Position numbers and translations under genes: made by a program. The notes beneath the pieces are model-generated. The model was given only the letters and a program-made list of their open reading frames with translations. It was not told the DNA's origin and searched no databases. Below, one piece after another: positions 60,866 through 64,000 of a DNA stretch of 64,000 nt. Every line of letters starts with the position of its first letter. Position 1 is the first letter of the stretch. The stretch is from Tepidanaerobacter acetatoxydans Re1 (GTDB lineage Bacteria > Bacillota > Thermosediminibacteria > Thermosediminibacterales > Tepidanaerobacteraceae), in the NCBI RefSeq assembly GCF_000328765.2, contig NC_019954.2, positions 1,058,501 through 1,122,500 on the forward strand. The letters are read 5' to 3'.

Positions 60866-61114
60866 ATGTTTTTGGCAAGAGTATTTACTTTTCCTAGGAC
60901 TGGAGTGCTGGATCCGCAAGGCAGCGCAATAAAAGCAACTGTTTCAAATATTGGATTTAAGGATATTCAAGATATACAAACGGGCAAGTATTATGAGGTA
61001 AGAATTAATGCTTGTGATGTAGCTAAAGCAAAGGAAATAATGAAGGAATTATGTGAAAAAGTTTTAGTAAATCCTGTAGTTGAAGATTACAAATTTGAAA
61101 TAATGGAGGTTTGA
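60866..61114 (+). CDS. purS: Phosphoribosylformylglycinamidine synthase subunit PurS
   Basis: The 82-residue protein has the PurS pattern PRTGVLDPQGSAIKATVSNI, GFKDIQDIQTGKYYEVRINA and KELCEKVLVNPVVEDYKFEI. It bridges PurL and PurQ in the three-part FGAM synthase. AAAGGAGAG lies upstream of the ATG. It is followed at once by purQ. Confidence 0.95.
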   Translation: MFLARVFTFPRTGVLDPQGSAIKATVSNIGFKDIQDIQTGKYYEVRINACDVAKAKEIMKELCEKVLVNPVVEDYKFEIMEV

Positions 61115-61116
61115 AC

Positions 61117-61842
61117 ATGAATTGTGCGGTGATACAGTTTGCCGGAAGTGGTGGCGATGGTGATTGTTATCATGTTTGTAAAAATATTTTAGGCCAACCT
61201 GTGGAATACATTTTTCACAAAGAAACTTTTGCCGCTCAAGACTTTGATCTCATCATTCTTCCAGGCGGAGCATCTCATGGCGATTATCTGCGCCCGGGAG
61301 CACTGGCAGCTCGTTCAAAAGTCATTAAATCCGTAATAGATGCTGCCAATGCCGGAAAGTACATATTGGGTATAGGCAATGGATTTCAAATATTATTAGA
61401 AGCTGGCCTTTTGCCCGGAACAATGCTGATAAATAAAGACCTGAAATTCTATTCTGATGATGTTTTTGTTCGGGTTGAAAATAATGCTACTCCTTTTACT
61501 AATCTTTACAAAAATGGCGAAGTAATTCGCTTGACTGTTGCATGCAAATATGGCAACTATTATGCTGATAAAAAGACAATGGAACAACTAAAGACACAAA
61601 ATAAAATAGTTTTGACGTACTGTGATATAAACGGAAACGCAGCGGAGGCGTCGAATCCTTTGGGTTCAATGGAAAACATAGCAGCTATAGCAAACCAAGA
61701 AGGTAATATATTGGGTCTGATGCCTCATTCGGAAAGATGTGCCGAAGAAATTCTCGGTAACACCGATGGAATAAGAATGTTTCAGTCTATTCTGCAGTAT
61801 GTAGAAGGAGGTAAAATCCATGACTGCTCGAGAAGAAGCTAA
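61117..61842 (+). CDS. purQ: PurQ-like glutaminase subunit lacking the catalytic cysteine
   Basis: The 241-residue class I amidotransferase-like protein is in the purSQL operon. The overall PurQ framework is present: [60 protein letters not shown] and GLMPHSER (His and Glu of the triad). The nucleophile elbow, GICNGFQ in active enzymes, is GIGNGFQ here. The N-terminal FPGSNCD motif is FAGSGGD, LRCGAIA is LRPGALA, and the HGEGNYY-type region is CKYGNYY. Glutamine hydrolysis should be lost. TGGAGG upstream of ATG 61117. Confidence 0.88.
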   Translation: MNCAVIQFAGSGGDGDCYHVCKNILGQPVEYIFHKETFAAQDFDLIILPGGASHGDYLRPGALAARSKVIKSVIDAANAGKYILGIGNGFQILLEAGLLPGTMLINKDLKFYSDDVFVRVENNATPFTNLYKNGEVIRLTVACKYGNYYADKKTMEQLKTQNKIVLTYCDINGNAAEASNPLGSMENIAAIANQEGNILGLMPHSERCAEEILGNTDGIRMFQSILQYVEGGKIHDCSRRS

Positions 61843-64000
61843 GAAGTTAGGCTTGACTGATTTAGAATTTGACGAAATATTAAAAATTCTGGGCAGGGAA
61901 CCTAATTATTTGGAACTGAGTCTTTACAGTGTTATGTGGTCAGAACACTGCAGTTATAAGAATTCAAAGCCTGTATTGAAGCGGTTTCCGACTCAAGGTC
62001 CACAGGTACTGCAAGGTCCTGGTGAAAACGCTGGAATAGTTGACATTGGAGATAATTTAGCAGTTGCTATGAAGGTTGAAAGCCACAATCATCCTTCAGC
62101 GGTTGACCCTTATCAGGGAGCAGCTACAGGTGCAGGAGGTATGATTCGGGATATTTTTACTATGGGTGCAAGACCGATTGCTCTCTTAAATTCTCTTCGC
62201 TTTGGATGTCTTTGTGATGATCGGACACAGTATTTATTTGAAGAAGCAGTTGCTGGAATTGGCGATTACGGAAATGCTATGGGTATTCCAACGGTCGGCG
62301 GTGAGGTCTACTTTGACGATTCATATAAAGAGAATCCCTTGGTTAATGCCATGTGTGTTGGAATAATTAAACATGACAAGATTGTTCGTGGAAAAGCAGC
62401 AGGAGTAGGCAATTCTGTAATGGTGGTTGGTGCTGCTACAGGACGTGATGGCATGCACGGAGCAAGTTTTGCCTCAGGGGAGCTCTCGGATGACAATCCG
62501 GATCAGGGTTCTCCGATGCAAGTTGGTGACCCGTTTAAGGAAAAACAACTGATGGAAGCCTGTCTTGAACTGCTACAAAATGATTGGGTAGTCGGCGTTC
62601 AGGATATGGGAGCCGCAGGAGTAGTTTCATCTACATGCGAAACTGCTGCCCGAGCCGGAAGCGGAATAGAACTTGATGTTGCTTTGGTCACTCAAAGAGA
62701 TAAGGACATGAAACCCCATGAAATTATGATATCTGAATCTCAGGAACGAATGTTGGTAATTGTGGAGAAAGGCCATGAGGATGATGTAAAGAAAATCTTT
62801 AAAAAATGGGATTTAGATGCTGTAAAATTTGGAACGGTTACCGATGATGGAATGCTGAGAATATTAGAAAACGGGAAGGTTGTAGGTGAAGTCCCGGCCG
62901 CATCACTGGCTGAAGGTGTACCTATTGTCAAACGAGAAAGTAAAAGACCGATATATATGGATAAACTTCAAATTGATTTTTTGAAAATCCCGGTAACTGA
63001 TGATTTAAATGAAGTATTGTTTAAACTGCTTGATTCACCTAATATTGCCAGTAAAGCTATAGTATACCGCCAATTTGACCAGACTATAGGTACAAATACC
63101 GTAGTTGCACCAGGGTCAGATGCTGCAGTTATTAGAATAAAAGGGACAAAAAAGGGAATCGCAGTTTCTGTTGACGGTAACGGTTATTATTGCTACCTTG
63201 ACCCATATGAGGGAGGTAAACAGATAGTAGCAGAAGCTGCCAGAAATCTGGTGGCAAGTGGCGCAAAACCTTTAGCACTTACTGATGGTCTCAACTTTGG
63301 CAATCCTGAAAAACCAGAGGTTTATTACCAATTTGAAAAATGTGTCGATGGCATATCAGAAGTTTCCAAGAAGTTGAATATTCCAGTTATAAGCGGTAAT
63401 GTCAGCTTTTATAATGAAGGAAAGTTCAGTGCCGTATATCCCACACCAATAGTAGGAATGGTTGGAGTTTTAGATGATGTAAATAAACATTGCACGATGA
63501 ATTTTAAGAAACAGGGTGATTTGGTAGTCCTTCTTGGTGAGAATACTGATGAATTAGGAGGATCTACTTATTTGCAGGAAGTATTAAACATTACTGCAGG
63601 TCCTGCACCCAGGCTTGATATTGAATTAGAAAAGAAAGTGCAAACCTGTTGTTTAAAAGCCATTGAATTAGGGCTTGTCAATTCTGCCCATGATGTTGTT
63701 CAAGGCGGTTTGGCTGTTGCATTGGCCGAATGCTGCATAGCAGGGAATCTCGGCTTTTCCGGAGAGATTGAAACCGATTTAAGACCGGATACGCTGCTTT
63801 TTGGAGAAGGCCAATCTAGAATAATATTAAGTTTACCAGAAGAAAATCTTTCTGTCTTAAATAAGCTTGCTAAAGAAATCGGTGTCAAAACAAGTGTGCT
63901 GGGATTTGTAAAATCCGGTGGTTTAAACATACAAGTGAAACAAAAAGAGCAAGTTGTTGGCAAAATAGAAGTATCAACAGAGAGAATAGCTGAAATATGG
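61820..64000 (+). CDS. purL: Phosphoribosylformylglycinamidine synthase subunit PurL (partial)
   Basis: The frame begins at ATG 61820 (AGGAGGT upstream, overlapping purQ by 23 bp) and runs off the window end after 727 codons, close to full length. PurL motifs are [75 protein letters not shown] and [20 protein letters not shown]. It uses ATP and ammonia to convert FGAR to FGAM. It appears intact, unlike its PurQ partner. Confidence 0.95.
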   Translation, partial: MTAREEAKKLGLTDLEFDEILKILGREPNYLELSLYSVMWSEHCSYKNSKPVLKRFPTQGPQVLQGPGENAGIVDIGDNLAVAMKVESHNHPSAVDPYQGAATGAGGMIRDIFTMGARPIALLNSLRFGCLCDDRTQYLFEEAVAGIGDYGNAMGIPTVGGEVYFDDSYKENPLVNAMCVGIIKHDKIVRGKAAGVGNSVMVVGAATGRDGMHGASFASGELSDDNPDQGSPMQVGDPFKEKQLMEACLELLQNDWVVGVQDMGAAGVVSSTCETAARAGSGIELDVALVTQRDKDMKPHEIMISESQERMLVIVEKGHEDDVKKIFKKWDLDAVKFGTVTDDGMLRILENGKVVGEVPAASLAEGVPIVKRESKRPIYMDKLQIDFLKIPVTDDLNEVLFKLLDSPNIASKAIVYRQFDQTIGTNTVVAPGSDAAVIRIKGTKKGIAVSVDGNGYYCYLDPYEGGKQIVAEAARNLVASGAKPLALTDGLNFGNPEKPEVYYQFEKCVDGISEVSKKLNIPVISGNVSFYNEGKFSAVYPTPIVGMVGVLDDVNKHCTMNFKKQGDLVVLLGENTDELGGSTYLQEVLNITAGPAPRLDIELEKKVQTCCLKAIELGLVNSAHDVVQGGLAVALAECCIAGNLGFSGEIETDLRPDTLLFGEGQSRIILSLPEENLSVLNKLAKEIGVKTSVLGFVKSGGLNIQVKQKEQVVGKIEVSTERIAEIW

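Noticed and set aside
1-64000. CRISPR array
   Set aside because: No series of regularly spaced short direct repeats occurs anywhere in the window.

Overview
The window is a 64 kb piece of an AT-rich, endospore-forming, probably anaerobic Bacillota (Clostridia) chromosome. Evidence for this is two small acid-soluble spore protein genes (one alpha/beta-like, one SspI-like), a CwlD-type cortex amidase, strong AGGAGG ribosome binding sites with frequent TTG and GTG starts, and a clostridial gene set. A thermophilic or acetogenic relative of Tepidanaerobacter or Thermosediminibacter is plausible, but that is only an impression from gene content.

Host left arm (1-26042): a GldA/F/G-like ABC exporter (the GldG-like gene is cut by the window start), a small spore protein, an NhaC antiporter and a DedA protein. 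A cobalamin riboswitch then precedes a corrinoid uptake and cobinamide salvage run (btuF, btuC, cobU, pduX, cobD, cbiB, cobS, cobC) that has no ABC ATPase gene. After it come an NfuA/NifU-like scaffold, thiamine pyrophosphokinase, an acyltransferase, an unknown protein with a possible His/Cys dyad, an ECF sigma/RsiV-like pair with a recognisable ECF promoter, an AIM24-family protein, a BlaI/M56-protease pair, a solitary HisD-family dehydrogenase, cwlD and rnr.

Mobile region (26043-52910): a prophage of about 26.8 kb inserted in a tRNA-Glu(CTC) gene that lay beside tRNA-Gln. Perfect 87-bp direct repeats bound it and contain the whole tRNA-Glu, so both copies look intact. It splits an rnr ... 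smpB neighbourhood. From left to right it holds ImmA, a DUF3644 protein with a HEPN-type RxxxxH motif, a CI-like/Cro-like switch with three operator-like sites, recombination and replication genes (ERF, replisome organizer, DnaB-like helicase, SSB, resolvase), a RemA-like protein, a frameshifted late-regulator-like gene, HicAB, terminase, portal, a minor head protein with a toxin-like C-terminus followed by a CPCC-family gene, capsid, connectors and tail tube. The module then stops. A type I toxin-antitoxin locus, a truncated lipoprotein, an IS3-family element and the 3' end of an endolysin stand where tape measure, tail tip, holin and endolysin would be expected. The tail and lysis module therefore appears deleted, most simply by an IS-associated event, and the prophage is probably defective for virion production while keeping its accessory cargo.

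Host right arm (52903-64000): tRNA-Gln, an FmdB-like zinc ribbon, smpB, an RlmL-like methyltransferase, a beta-CASP nuclease coupled to an unknown protein with an internal duplication, an sspI-like gene, a PAP2 phosphatase, an aminotransferase, and purS-purQ-purL (purL cut by the window end). PurQ lacks its catalytic cysteine and other conserved residues.
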